Positions 47,241-60,601 of a stretch of DNA of 64,000 bases are shown here, one piece after another. How positions within the stretch are numbered: the first letter of the stretch is position 1; every line of letters starts with the position of its first letter. The position numbers were made by a program, and so were the translations under genes. Under the pieces are notes generated by a model. That model saw nothing but the letters and a program-made list of their open reading frames with translations. It ran no database searches and was not told where the DNA came from. The stretch comes from Acanthosepion esculentum (lineage: Eukaryota > Mollusca > Cephalopoda > Sepiida > Sepiidae): assembly GCA_964036315.1 (NCBI GenBank), contig OZ038517.1, positions 19,714,386 through 19,778,385 on the forward strand, in the 5' to 3' direction.

Positions 47241-49140
47241 ACTTACTTAATTTCATGAAATTTTGCACAAAACCTTTCTATTTCCTGAAAAAAGATTTTG
47301 TTAAAAGTAGGAGTCCTTGGAGATTGTAAATCACCTACTTTTTTTTCAAATTTGAGCTATCTAACTGAAAATCTGCTCTGAACTGAAAAATAATGAATCC
47401 AATAAAACTATGATATTACTTAATTAGAAAAGCTTTTAATTGCTTTTGTAAATAAGTAATATTAAGGACATTATTATCTGAAGAAACAAATTTTTTCTGA
47501 TGAATAATGAAGTTTTACAAGAATTTTTTCATTTTTTTTTAAATTTTAATTATAATAATTTATAATAGTTTAAAATCGTGTAAAATTCTGTATTGGGTTA
47601 TTTCCTGGGTGTGATATAGTAATTAAGTGAAAACAAAATTTACAAATCCAAAATTGAAAAGATTAATCGACTTAGTTGTGCTATTCTATTTTTAAAATAA
47701 TTTTTTATTTTGTATTTTTTTACTTAATACGTTCATTATTTTAATGTACGGTAGACTGAAATTGCTATTATTATGATCTAAAAGTTTTGTCCCTTTATTA
47801 TGTCGCTTTAGTTACGTTTCAACAGGTTTTCAAAATTTCTATCCAGCTTTAAAATTTAAAGCTTAAACTAAATTTTATTTTTTCCAATTACTACTTCGCT
47901 AAATATTTTTATTTTATGTATTTACATTAGTATGGGACATATTTCAATTGAATAATCATGGTATTTCATTTGTTATTAAATTATAAAATTAAATGAAGAA
48001 AATTTGATAGTATTTCAATTTTTTTTTTTTTTTGCATCTTCGAAAGGTAAATAAAAGTCAATAAAATATTAAATAATTGCGGAAAATATGTTCATTTGTA
48101 AAAATTACTAGGTAGTTAAAAACCAAAAATATGGATTCACTTAAATTTCTGACATTTGGGTCATCCATAGTAGCTGTCATCGCTTCGTCTATCATCAATC
48201 CATCAAACGTTGGATCAGATGAACAGGACCAATCGTTAATAATTGGTTGTATTTAATTTTTTTATGTTAAGTAAGTAATATTTATTTCAGATCAGATTAA
48301 TTTAGCTTTAAATTTCCTAATTTTACTAAAATAACATGTCAGAAATATATATTTATTTTTTGAAAGTATTTTAAAATAGAAAAACTTGTTTTGTTTACAA
48401 ATTTCTTAAAATTAAGAAAATGGCCGCTTTGAAGAAAATTTTAAGAAATCGAAATTAAATTTGACATTCCAATCGATATAATTTCTATCTGAAATACACC
48501 AGAATATTTTACTTACTGGAAATAATAAATTTCATTATTAAACTTTCAATTAAAGCTAAAATGAAATCTTCAAGAAGATTTTTCATTTTTAAAATTTAAT
48601 TTTAAACCTTACGTATCGAAAATTTATGCCGAAAAAGTGGAGGGGGGGGTTGATGAAAAATAAAATAAAATAAAAATGAAAAAAAGAATAAAAAGTCTGA
48701 AGTAGAAAGCCAAAAGTTTTTTCTTCTTCTTCTTTAATAAAACTACTAAAGAAGAAAAAAAAAAATGTCAACAGTCAACACACACATACACACAATGCAT
48801 TCACAAACACACCCACAATATACACACACACACACACACACACACATAATGACACACACACAATACACACACAATACACACACTCTCAAATTTAAAGTCC
48901 ATGTTACAACTTTCCAAGATAATTAAAAAAAAATTTTTTTCCTTTAATTAAATTAAAAAAACTTAGATAATAAATTTAAATGTAATTCTTTTTCCTAAAA
49001 TTTTTATCTTGTTTAAAATTTAAGAAATTTCTTTTCAATATTTAAGAAAAAAAAACAGAGATTTAAAAGATTCTATAAAAACAAAAGTATCAGGCATAAT
49101 TAGATTTGTGCCGTATAAAAAAAAAATGATCACAAAATGA
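47241..49140. other. AT-rich sequence with CA-rich stretch; no gene
   Basis: Very AT-rich. A (CA)-rich microsatellite with interruptions lies at about 48,777-48,885. No coding exon is seen. Confidence 0.5.
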
Positions 49141-49167
49141 ATATTTTTTGAGGGGGTTAAAAGAAGA

Positions 49168-49238
49168 TGCATCGGCCGGGAATCGAACCCGGGCCGCCCG
49201 CGTGGCAGGCGAGCATTCTACCACTGAACCACCGATGC
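49168..49238 (-). tRNA. tRNA-Gly (GCC)
   Basis: On minus the 71-nt sequence begins GCATCGGTGGTTCAGTGG and ends GGTTCGATTCCCGGCCGATG-C-A. Acceptor stem 5' GCATCGG pairs perfectly with CCGATGC, with A as discriminator. The anticodon arm CTCGC-CTGCCAC-GCGGG carries GCC. The A box (TGGTTCAGTGG) and B box (GGTTCGATTCC) are intact. A TTTT terminator follows on minus (49,162-49,159). Every stem pairs, so it is likely functional. It reads away from NDUFB5, whose start lies about 0.6 kb to the right. Confidence 0.97.
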
Positions 49239-49847
49239 TTACATGATAAACGCCCCTTTTTATATTATATAAATCTAGTTATGATGAATTAATTTTTCAT
49301 TTTCTTATGATTTTATTGGATATTATTCATTGTATATTCAAAATATTTCACTTAAAATTTCTTTAAAACAAATAAAATGTCTACATCAGCTTTAGCCGCG
49401 ATACTTGACTCACGAATAACAACATCGAACTGATGTCCATAAACGTTTAAGTTTTTAATAGGAATTAAAAAAAATAACTTTTTTCACTAATATTGTTTAT
49501 TTTTTTTTTTTAGAATTACGATATAATTCTATAAAAAATTTTCAGATAATTATTTTTTATTTTAACAAAAACAACATTTTTTTTTTCAATGAAAGAATTA
49601 TGCAGGCGTCGAAAAGCCGCTTATAACCCAAAGAATTACATTGAAAACTAATTATCTTTTATTAAAACAATTCATAGAAATATTACAAAAGGGAATGGAA
49701 GTAGCCATGTAATTTTTCTTTGCCCTTAAAAATACTTAGATGCATTTTTGTTATATATTTATATATATTTAAACTTTGTCACATCCGAAAATGTATATAT
49801 TTCATTAAGTTCATAAGCGACCTGACATTACCTTCTCGAAAAAAAAC
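49239..49847. other. intergenic region between tRNA-Gly and NDUFB5
   Basis: AT-rich, with no clear TATA or initiator. It should include the NDUFB5 promoter and 5' UTR. Confidence 0.4.
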
Positions 49848-49965
49848 ATGGTGGTCTTGAGTGCGTTAAGGTCGTCCTGTTGGCAACGATGTATAACATT
49901 TCGATTCTCAGGGAGCTCCAAACTGTCCCAACCGTTACTAAGGACTTCTGGTGTCTCCAATGAAG
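49848..49965 (+). CDS. NDUFB5: NDUFB5 exon 1 (presequence)
   Basis: ATG at 49,848 follows 'aaaaaac'. It encodes MVVLSALRSSCWQRCITF and on to GVSNE and ends at gaag|gtaagt in phase 1. Five Arg and one Lys with many Ser, and no Asp/Glu before residue 39, fit a mitochondrial import signal. Confidence 0.88.
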
Positions 49966-52900
49966 GTAAGTGGCACTGTATCAGTAAACTTCGTCGTGAT
50001 TACCCTGCCAAAATGTCCTTTCGGTTCATATCGTATTGACCTTGCGATGGAAACGTAGCTGACTTCAATTTGTTAAATGTATGTTCTTTAATCTTTTAAA
50101 AAAAAAGTTTTTTTTGTCAGTGTTTATTATTGGTTGGAGCGCAGTATTTATATAAAAGAAAATAACTATATATGAGAATATATTAGTGGGAAAGGGAATG
50201 GAAACACAATTTAATGACGCTTTTCCTTAAGAGAAAGAACTTTTTTAGGGCTAAAAATGATATTTTTGCTAATGATATTTAATAGGTAAATTTGCGTATT
50301 TAGTGACCATTTTTTTAAAATATCATTCCTGGTGTATAAAAAATAAAAGCCTGATTATTCAAAAAATAGCATTAAAAATTAAGGGAAATCTACCTTTTAT
50401 GAGATATTAACAATCTTATTTGTGTCCTGGGTACAGCCTGTCCTCCAATACAACGCGATTTGCAGGTAATGCCACAGAGAATCGCATGATTATACAAAAA
50501 TAGCAATAAAATTTGCGGAAAGGCTGCCCTTAAGGACGGTATTGACAATCTTAGGCTACTTAATTCGATAATGGAAAAATATTACCAGAAATAGATTAAA
50601 AAAAAATATTACCAACAATAAAAATTTTGTCGGCATTTAAGTAACCCATTGAGGTTGATTTGCCGTTAAAACCAAATCAAAACAAACTTAATTCGATAAT
50701 GTTCCTCACCAAAATATCAACTTTCCAATTTCTCAATCGCATTCGTTACCACAATACAACTTCTCCATGAAATCCTAACTAGTCTCGTAGTGCAATAGGG
50801 CGTGATAATAATAACAAAATTTCAAAAATTAACCCCCAAATCAAATGATTACTTAAATTAATACAAAAGTAAAAAGACTATTCGCGCCATTGTGACTAGC
50901 TAACTAACAGAACTTTAACAATAGCACCCCCCACTTTCCTCATTTTTAGGGTTGGTGTCGCATCATTTTTGTTAAACTAAGCATAAATATGACAAAGACC
51001 TAAAATTAAAAAAAATGATCTAAGTGGGGGGTGCTATTGTTTAACGTAGTTACCGTATTCTTTTGTGTGTAATACGAGATAAAAGTGTGTATGACCCCGT
51101 GTTTCTGTAGCTAAAAAAACAGGGAATAAAATAAATTTACATCCTTGTGTACAATACGACCCCCTACAGCCATCCCTATAGATTTTTGGTTTTTTAATGT
51201 ACCAGTGTATTCAAATTCGTCAATGTACATCTCTTGTTTGCCAATAAAAATATTCTTTAATACCGCTTTTCTACTATTTACTATATTGCAAAAACCGAAT
51301 AAGCACATATTTCAACACAACCGTAGTAAAAACAAAAATAAACAGAAATTATATAACATCTAGAAAATTAAAATCACTGTTTTCTTTATAAAACCTTGAG
51401 GGCTCTGTGGCTGCAGTCTAGCCTAACACTGACATAATTACATAATATTCCTTTTACCAAAGCAACACATTTTTACTTCCCTTTCACATTTATAGTAATC
51501 ACAATACAACAAATTCTTTTAAAAGTCCTAACTAGTCTCATTTGCTTTGTTTTTGCAGGGTTTTGTGGGTGGGTATGAGAACAACATTTAAAAATGCATC
51601 CCTAATAATTAATTACAATAATGAACAAAGACTAATCTCGGTACGTCTAAACTTCGCTAAAAAATGAGCATACCATGATGAAAAAATATCCTTAAAAAAA
51701 AGCATTAAGAGGAAAGCCCAAAGGATTTTTTGATTATTAAATTATATTTTTTTTATCCTTTTTAGAATCTTCAAAATTTTGTTTAATGAAAAAAGCATTT
51801 ATATGGAAATTCTTGCAAAAATCAAATAATTGTCAGATTTTTAAATGAAACTTTCAGGACTTATTCACAAATGAATTTGGGCACCTCAGTGTGGTGTAAT
51901 GGTTAGCAAGCTTGTCTCACTAAAACATTTATGACTAAATAGTGAGTTCAATCCTCACTGGGTGCCCTATACTTTCTGCCATGTGCCACATCTAAGCTAC
52001 GCTTGGAAAATCAATATGCATACAAGCTTAGTCGTATAATGAGATTAAATTTCGGAATGTCTTATATACTTGCTTCAAGAAGTAATGTAGAATTTTCTAT
52101 TCTAAAAAGGACATCTCAACGTGGTGTAATGGTTAGCAAGCTTGTCTCGCTAAATCAGTTACGACTGTTCAATCCTCACACTCTTGGCCGTGTGCCACAT
52201 CTAAGCTATGCTTAGAAAATCATTTTGAGTGTAAATCACTCTCTCTCGAGTGGTATACACATTCTGATACTTACTGGTCACAAGGATCCATCCCTGCACT
52301 GGTAGTATAACAGCCATGACTAGCTTGGACCGGTTCTGACCAGCTTGGACAAGCTATGACCAGCGGCCTGTGTGAAGACACTCAGGTTCCCACGTTAAAA
52401 CAAACCTTGTGTCACAACCTGACTCAGTGGACTCAGTGGTGGGGGTCAAGTAAATACAATTCACAAATGAATTATTTCATATTTTAGAAATGCTTTGCTT
52501 TTTTCTTTTTTTTTTTTTACATCTGTTACCACCTATTTATTCAATTTTATGAAATTTAGAGAAATTCATTTTTGTACGGCTTAAATGTTTATATTAGTTA
52601 TAAGCAGATGTCCTTGGATAATTTTTATTTTGTAAAATGGGAACTCTATTTACCAAAAATATGGATATGAAGTGCTTCAAGAACATTGGCTATAATAGAG
52701 ACTCATCAACAAATTCAGACTTCAAGTCCCCATTAGAAGAGGAAATGAAGGAGGACCATTCCAACTATCTAGAAAGTCTTTTGTCATCAGTTCCAATAAA
52801 TGTATTTTTATCAGTTTCAGTGTTTTTAGTTTAAAGATAGAAGAGTTTAAAATTTTACAAGAAACATTTGTTTGAAGGGATTTGTTTCATGAAACAAATT

Positions 52901-55900
52901 TTTAAGTTTTGTAATTATTACTGTTTCTTTTTCAAAAGTTAAAAATTGTATAATTTCACAAAATTTTCAAAAATTAAATGCATATATGAGAAAAGGTATT
53001 CAAATTACAGAGAAAAGAACTGTTGTATTAAATTCCTCATCACTAAATTAGTCACATTTCAGGCCTGGACCTCCAATGGATACGTTTTTAGGGCAAGTCA
53101 GGATATTATATTTTTACATAGGGTAAATATGAGTTTTTTGGGGTTTTTTTTTTTTTTTTTAGTGATTTACTACAGGGAAAAAATAGCTTCATACTGTTGC
53201 TGGCCAGATGTTTGTGTTGAAAGATAAACACGTGTGTCTCCTAAAATGTCCATAGCAAACCTGGCAGATTCAGAGTATGAGTTCACAAAAAGAAAATGTA
53301 AAGCAAAACCACAAGAACCAATATATATGTATACAGACAAATGATAATGTATTCATAATAAAGGGTTACATATTCAATAGAATGTCGTGTTGCTGAACAA
53401 TGAACATGAATGAAGAGAATACTTAAGCTAGTGAATTGTTTATGTATGTGTAGTGTAGTTCGGTGTAGGAGAAAATCCTAGAAAAAATGAGGTGAAAGGT
53501 GCATATGTACGTGTGTGTGTGTGTGTCTTGTTCATGCGTGTCCCAAAAAGGGAACATGCTCTTCCACAAGAAATTTACATGTTGACGTATATGCAAAAAA
53601 AAAATGAGAAAAAGAGGGTGAGAAAAGATATTGCTGAGTATTTATAGTACCAAAAAGCGTTCCCAAGTAGCTGTTTCAAAAATCAGGAGGAGGTAACCCA
53701 ACACATACCAAAAATTTACATGGCATTAATTTTTTAAATTAAACTTGTATGGACAGTTAAATGTACCTTTCTGTGTCATGTCTTAATGATTTTGTTTTCG
53801 GGAAAGCATTTTTTTTCTAATGTTTAAGTTGGCTTATCTAATAATTATTGATCTGTCTGTATTTCTAAGATGAGGTATTATGTACACTATTTACATTGTT
53901 CGGACTATTGTCCTCATCTTTGTCGCCATATTTATTACAACGTTTCGGCCGTTGTACACTCTGGACTTCTTCAGGTGGTTGTAATGTCTAACTGAACCCT
54001 TTATTTCGATCACTGGGGTAGACTGTTCTAGTTCCACGTGCCATGTTTAATGGATGTCAGTTATCAGTTATCTCCTGTTAATTCCCCTCTGAAAGTTCTC
54101 CACTGCCTTAACTGGGACCTTTGGCGACAAAGATGAAGACAATAGTCCGAATAATGTAAGTAATTATTGATTTCATTAGTATTATTTTTATTTTCAGTTA
54201 TCAACATTTAAAATTGGTTCCTGTCTCGATACCACACAAGACAGAATACTAACTTTGAACGATTATGACTTTACTGCTAACTTAGCTACCAAGATAAATT
54301 TTGTACAGTCTTTCATGTTTTGTCAAGCACTCTATGCCTGTACTAAAGTTTTTTTTTTTTAGATATATTGAAAATAAAATTTTAGGTTTTCATACCTACC
54401 TATTACAACTGAAAAAATACGAAAATTGCATGTATTTTTTGAGCTAGAAGAATTTCTGCCAAAAAGTGCTCAATAATAACAAAACCTTTATATAAAAATT
54501 ATTGAAATAACATTAAATCTTTATAATCGTGTCTATTAGTAGAGGGGGAAGCTAGTTTTCTTTTATCACGTAACCACAAAGTGAGGGGTCAGTTTATATA
54601 TTGTTTGTAATATAGAATTGATCCCCCATTTTATATCCACATAATTTCTTGTTTGTTTCTGATTAGATGTGGCTCCACCTCGTCTTCCACAGCTATCGGA
54701 TAATTAGTGAGACATATCACTAAATCATTATCTTTCCCCCACCCAAATTCCTAGAATCTAGAAATATTTTCTGGCTTTAAATAATCTGCGCAAGGTTGAT
54801 AAGCCTTAAAAAAAAAAACTATCAGATCAGAACAAATGATCCTTAGCTGCAATATTTAATTTGCTATGTGCATAATTTTTTGTAATGACATTTTTCTTTT
54901 CAGTTGTCCAACGTATGGGTGCCCACAAGCACGTCATGGAGATTACACCTAGCAGATTTGAATGGACACGGTTTAAAAATGAATTGGTGAGTATAAACAC
55001 CTTAATTCCCCCACTTGATTTGTGAGATATTTATGCATAACTGTCAACAATATCTGTCTATATTTCTGAGATGAGGTATTATGTACACGATTTACATTAT
55101 TCGGACTATTGTCTTCATCTTTGTCGCCATATTTATTACAACATTTCAGCCATTGTATGCTCCGGCCTTCTTCAGGCGGTTGGAATGTCGAACTGGACCC
55201 TTTATTTTGCTCACTGTGCCACATGCCGTGTTTAATGGATGTCAGTTATCTCCTGTTAATTCCCCTCTCCAAGTTCTCCACTGCCTTATCCGGGTATTGA
55301 ACTCATAACTCTTTGGGTCCTGTCACTGGATCTAACCAACACCTTTATCCACTGTGCCGTGTGTCTACCCCAGTGAATGAAATAGCAGGTTCAGTTCAAT
55401 ATTCCAACCACCTGAAGAAGGCCGGAGCGTACAACAGCCGAAACGTTGTAATAAATATGGCGACAAAGATGAGGACAATAGTCTGAATAATGTAAACAGT
55501 GAACTGTCAACGAGCATGCGAAAATAGCAATCCTGAATTATTTTTCATCGAACATGGATAAATGTACTTGTGCTAAGATTTAGCATCAAAAGAACAGTTT
55601 TTCTTATCATTTATTTACACTATTTATTTATTTATTATATTACTTATTGGAATGGTTAGCAAAACATCCGCAAATTGCCAATCAATTCAAACTTTATAAA
55701 ATGGTAAATAATAACTATGATTCTAGTTACTCGTCATTGTAGGTTTATTTAAATTTTAGTGCTTATAAACATTTTTATAAATTTATGAAAAACAAAGGTT
55801 CTTTCAAAAGTACAATTGATATAGATCTAGGCATAACTGTGATGTTAAGGTACTGTGGTGTCACTTACCATTACCTTGACATACTGTTATCTCTTGTTGA

Positions 55901-58900
55901 GTTTTTTCATGGCAAACCCATGTCTGACAATCATTCTCCTTGTGGAGAACCTGTTGACCGCTGTTTAATGATTACAACAGAACAGACTATTGAAATATGA
56001 AGCTTCATGTAATTAGAATTGCATCAACATCATCATCCCTTGACATTTGTAATCATAGGGCGGATCCGAATGCAGAAGCGACACTAACTCTTTTCCACAA
56101 CGGTCTGTCAATGGTAGCCATCAGCAATTCTGATACAGTCACACCTGTCCATTGTTTAACATTGTCCAACCAGTTTTGCATTATCGTCCTTTCTTATGTC
56201 CACCTTCAACGGTGCCTTGCAAGATGGTCTTTCACAGGCTGCCGTGCCTTGTAATGTGTCCAAACCATGCCATTTTTCTGTTTGACAGTGGCAAGAAGAG
56301 GTTCCTGGTGTCCCACAAAACTTTCAACCAAATCTTCTCTTTAAAACATTGCTTTTTATAATTCAAAGTTACTTTTTCCTTTTATCACATGCAACCGTAA
56401 AACACTTGTAACTAAAATGCGCGTGCACACACACACACACTAGTACACTAAAATAAATAAAATTGTATGATTTTAATTTACAATTTAACATTCTTTTAGT
56501 GTTATTTCTGTACATGTTCTTCTTCCTGTGAATTCAAGGTTATTTCTGCTGATATGATGTATGTGACCCCCGCAAAGGGATAGTTCAATCCAATTTAAAA
56601 AATTGGACTTCCTCTTTGGAATCTGCTAGGATGTATATCTACATCAGTAGATGGGCGCCCATGCATGGTTCAGTGGGAGTTCAAGAGGTTAGCATGATAG
56701 TCCAGAGACAACAATGCAAAAATCACTCTAACACAAGTATCGGTGTCTAAAAGAGAATGCAAATGTTTCTACAGAATGGGATTCTGTAACATACCAGAAT
56801 GCAACAAGCGCCTGAGGAAGATAAGGTGTATGTAGCTGAAATGCACGCATGTGTTAAAGGCAAGGAAATGAGTCGGTTAACGATATGCAATAATTAAAAT
56901 GCATAAATCTAACAAAATTAACATGCAAATTGTAATTCACTCAGCCATGCTTTTAATAATATTTTTTTTTTTTGTCTCGTTTCAGCATTTCTATGTTATG
57001 CTCGGTGCTGTCCCACTTAGCTTGCTGACACTCTTTGTCAACCTTTTTATAGGTGAGTTGGACAAATCTTGAACCTGGCTCTCCCTCGGACTGGTTGAGA
57101 TTTTATATTTCATGGAAACAAGAGACGTTTTTCTTTTTTAAAAAAACAACCGAGTTTGTTGTTGTTTCATAACCTTTGCATGACGTGAATTTGCAAAATT
57201 GGATTTCTTAACCCTGCGTTAGTCGCCTCAGATTTCTTGAAATGGATAGTCCCCCTGGCATCTGCCTCCCACGACAACTGTGCAAAACCAGGAGAGTAAT
57301 GGCAAGGAACAAGGGAACAGGTTGGCAACTAGGAATTATGAGTACTTTAAAAATTTATGGGTAGCAAAACACCCCATGTGACTAACACGGTTAATTGAAA
57401 CATTTACATTATTTCTACTGCGTCTACCCATAAACAAAAATATATGCCCTGGAATACAGTGATCGCATCTCTTGTATGAGGGTAAGCCCCCTCCCCTCCT
57501 AGAAAGGAACACCTACCAAGTACCATATTTTCTGGTTTACAAGACACTATGGCTTGAAAGATACAGCCTAATATTGGAAAGAAATGTCTAAGAAAAAAAA
57601 AAGTCATTCTCATACAACAACACATTCACCATGCGTCCCTCACATACTGGTGCCATGTATTGTTTACATTAATCACTCGTTTGATTTTGTTTCTATGGCA
57701 ATGACATACTAGTCAAGAGCAGAAAGGCTCCTGCCGCTGCTAGTAAACAGAGTATGTTTAATTTCAAATACTGTATTTTCTGCCTTACAAGACAGCTTGG
57801 AAGATGCACCCTAATATTGGAAAGAAATGTCTAAGAAAAGAAAAAGTCATTCTCATACAACAACACATTCACCATGCGTCCCTCACATACTGGTGCCATG
57901 TATTGTTTACATTAATCACTCGTTTGATTTTGTTTCTATGGCAATGACATACTAGTCAAGAGCAGAAAGGCTCCTGCCGCTGCTAGTAAACAGAGTATGT
58001 TTAATTTCAAATACTGTATTTTCTGCCTTACAAGACAGCTTGGAAGATGCACCCTAATATTGGAAAGAAATGTCTAAGAAAAGAAAAAGTCATTCTCATA
58101 CAACAACACATTCACCATGCGTCCCTCACATACTGGTGCCATGTATTGTTTACATTAATCACTCGTTTGATTTTGTTTCTATGGCAATGACGTACCAGTC
58201 AAGAGCAGAAAGGATCCCACCTCTGCTAGTAAACAGATCATCTTTAAGGTTGTGGCTCAGCTCCAGGAAGGTTTATAGTCTTGGAAATACTTGTAACAGC
58301 TAAGTACCGAGGTTACATCATATAAAAGGCTGAATTAGATAGCTAATATTATAGTGTAATGACTCAACATATAAATCCACGTCCCTATCAGTCAAGCCAA
58401 TTAAGTGACCATCCGAAATTATTTGAGCCTGGATATTGCCTTACATTCATCTTGGAAGATGCACACGTATTTTTAGGGTATTTTTTTAGGAGAAAAAATG
58501 CGTCTTGTAAGCCAGAAAATGCAGTACATCAAATAGCTAAAGCCTGAATCGCCTTGACTAACATGAATGCAATCTGGAAATATCTTTTACCAGACAGTGT
58601 CAAACCCGTGTGTGTTTGTGTGTGTTGCTGGGAAAAAAAAAGAAAAATGAGTTACACACCATCAAATATGGTAATTATTGCTTGTTTTGTACAAAAAAAA
58701 ATCAAGTCCTATAACCTAAAAACAGAAATGCTGTATTTTCCAGCTTACAAGATGTTGCGGCTTGGAAGACGCACCCTAATATTGAAAAGAAATGTCTAAG
58801 AAGAAAACAAAAAGTCATTCTCATACAACAACACATTCACCATGCGTTCCTCACATACTGGCACCACGTAGTGTTTACATTAATCACTTGTCCGATTTTG

Positions 58901-60564
58901 TTTGTATAGCAATGACGTACTAGTTGGTGGTTAGTAAATATACTATAAATCTTTTATTGTCCAAGGGTGGTTTTATTTTCATAAAAATGAATTAAAAATA
59001 TGCATGTAAAAAAAAAGTATAAAAAAAAAACAAAATTCATCTTCAGATCCCAAGAACTCGTCACTGCTGGATTCATGTATTTTCTGTTCATAGTCACTTG
59101 GCATTTATTTTAGATATTTTTAGTTTTTGTTCGTAAGCATGACTTGTTTCGTTTCATGAACCAAAAACACCGGGACATGGTGCCTTTGAAGTCTTTCAGG
59201 ATAAAATAAAGACAAAAATTGTCCAACATTTGGATATTTTTATTACGCCGTTCCTTGATCTATGCTTTCGGCTCACATGAGCCATCTTCAGTGTGGTTAT
59301 ATGGACATTTAAACAAAGATATTTACAATCAAAGATGATATTCTGTTATGTTGTCATAGAACTGCATCATGAATTTACGACCTGCGTCTGCAATTCCACG
59401 ACCATTATCATTGCATAGAATCTTCTACGTCAACAGAATATCATCTTTGACTTTAGTGTAAACCAGACATAGGTCTACTTTTCTACTAATTCATAGTACA
59501 TTATTTACATTATTCGGACTATTGTCCTCATCTTTGTCGCCATGTTTATTACGTTTCGGCCGTTGTATGCTCTGGCCTTCTTCAGGTGGTTGGAATGTCA
59601 AACTGAACCCTTTATTTTGCTCACAGGGGTAGACTGTTCTAGTTCCACATGCCATGTTTAATGGATGTCATTTATCAGTTATCTCCTGTTAATTCCTCTC
59701 TGAAAGTTCTCCACCGCCTTAACCGGGTATTGAACTCACACTCTTTGGGTCCTGTCACTGGATCTAACCAACGCCTTTATCGCCAATAAAGGGTTCAGTT
59801 CGACATTCCAATAATCTGAAGAAGGCTGGAGCATACAACAGCCGAAATGTTGTAATAAATATGGCAACAAAGATGAGGACAATAGTCCGAATAATGTAAA
59901 TAATGTACATAATACCGCATCTCAGAAATATAGACAGATACTAATTCATAGTAGTTTTTGTCCTATGAGACTTGTATTTGACATTAAATAACCTAATAAA
60001 GGTGATTTTTCTAAGTGTAGCTTAAATGTGGCACATGGCCAAAAGTATGGGGCACCCATTGAGGATCAAACTCGGTACTCAGTTGTAATTGATCGAGCAA
60101 GACAAGCTTGCAAACCATTATACGACATCAAGGTCCCCCAACAAGGGTTGATATGTAATTAAATTAACAAACCTAACCTCTTATGAAAATAAACTTTTTT
60201 TTTTTTTTTTATTATTTAATGGTGACATTTTGACTTTCCAGGAAAAGCAGAGTTAACTGACATCCCAGAAGGATACGAACCAAAAGAATGGGAATATTCC
60301 TCGGTAAGTTGACCAATTTTCCTTCTCTTTGGTGTGTTTATTGCTATAAATGGCTTACTAAGCTGTGCTTTGTCTTGCAATGGGGTAAATGGTTATTGGC
60401 AGGTCGGAAGAATGTATGTATCGCTTTCTTGTCCTTAGGAAGACTTGACTGCTTAGGAAGTCAGGGTTGGAAACACTGATAGGAAACCTAAGATCTAAAC
60501 CTGTTTATTCCTTGTATTATAGATCTTTAACCTTTTACCTTTAACCTTTTTTTTCTTTCTTTCT

Positions 60565-60601
<37 letters not shown>

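Larger units (their letters stand above)
49966..54903 (+). other. NDUFB5 intron 1 (repeat-rich)
   Basis: 4.9-kb GT-AG intron. It holds a TTTAA-flanked MITE (50,919-51,039), repeat family F copy 3 split by a SINE (51,690-52,640), a family B copy (53,850-54,165) and a 10.1-kb-type minisatellite unit (54,565-54,650). The rest is AT-rich, with no other gene recognised. Confidence 0.85.

Noticed and set aside
51888..51970. Functional tRNA gene
   Set aside because: It has A- and B-box-like parts but no paired acceptor stem. It is the head of a SINE with target duplication.
55785..56361. Plus-strand frames in intron 2 as an alternative NDUFB5 exon or nested gene
   Set aside because: The minus strand of the same stretch reads as a LINE C-terminus, which explains the open frames.
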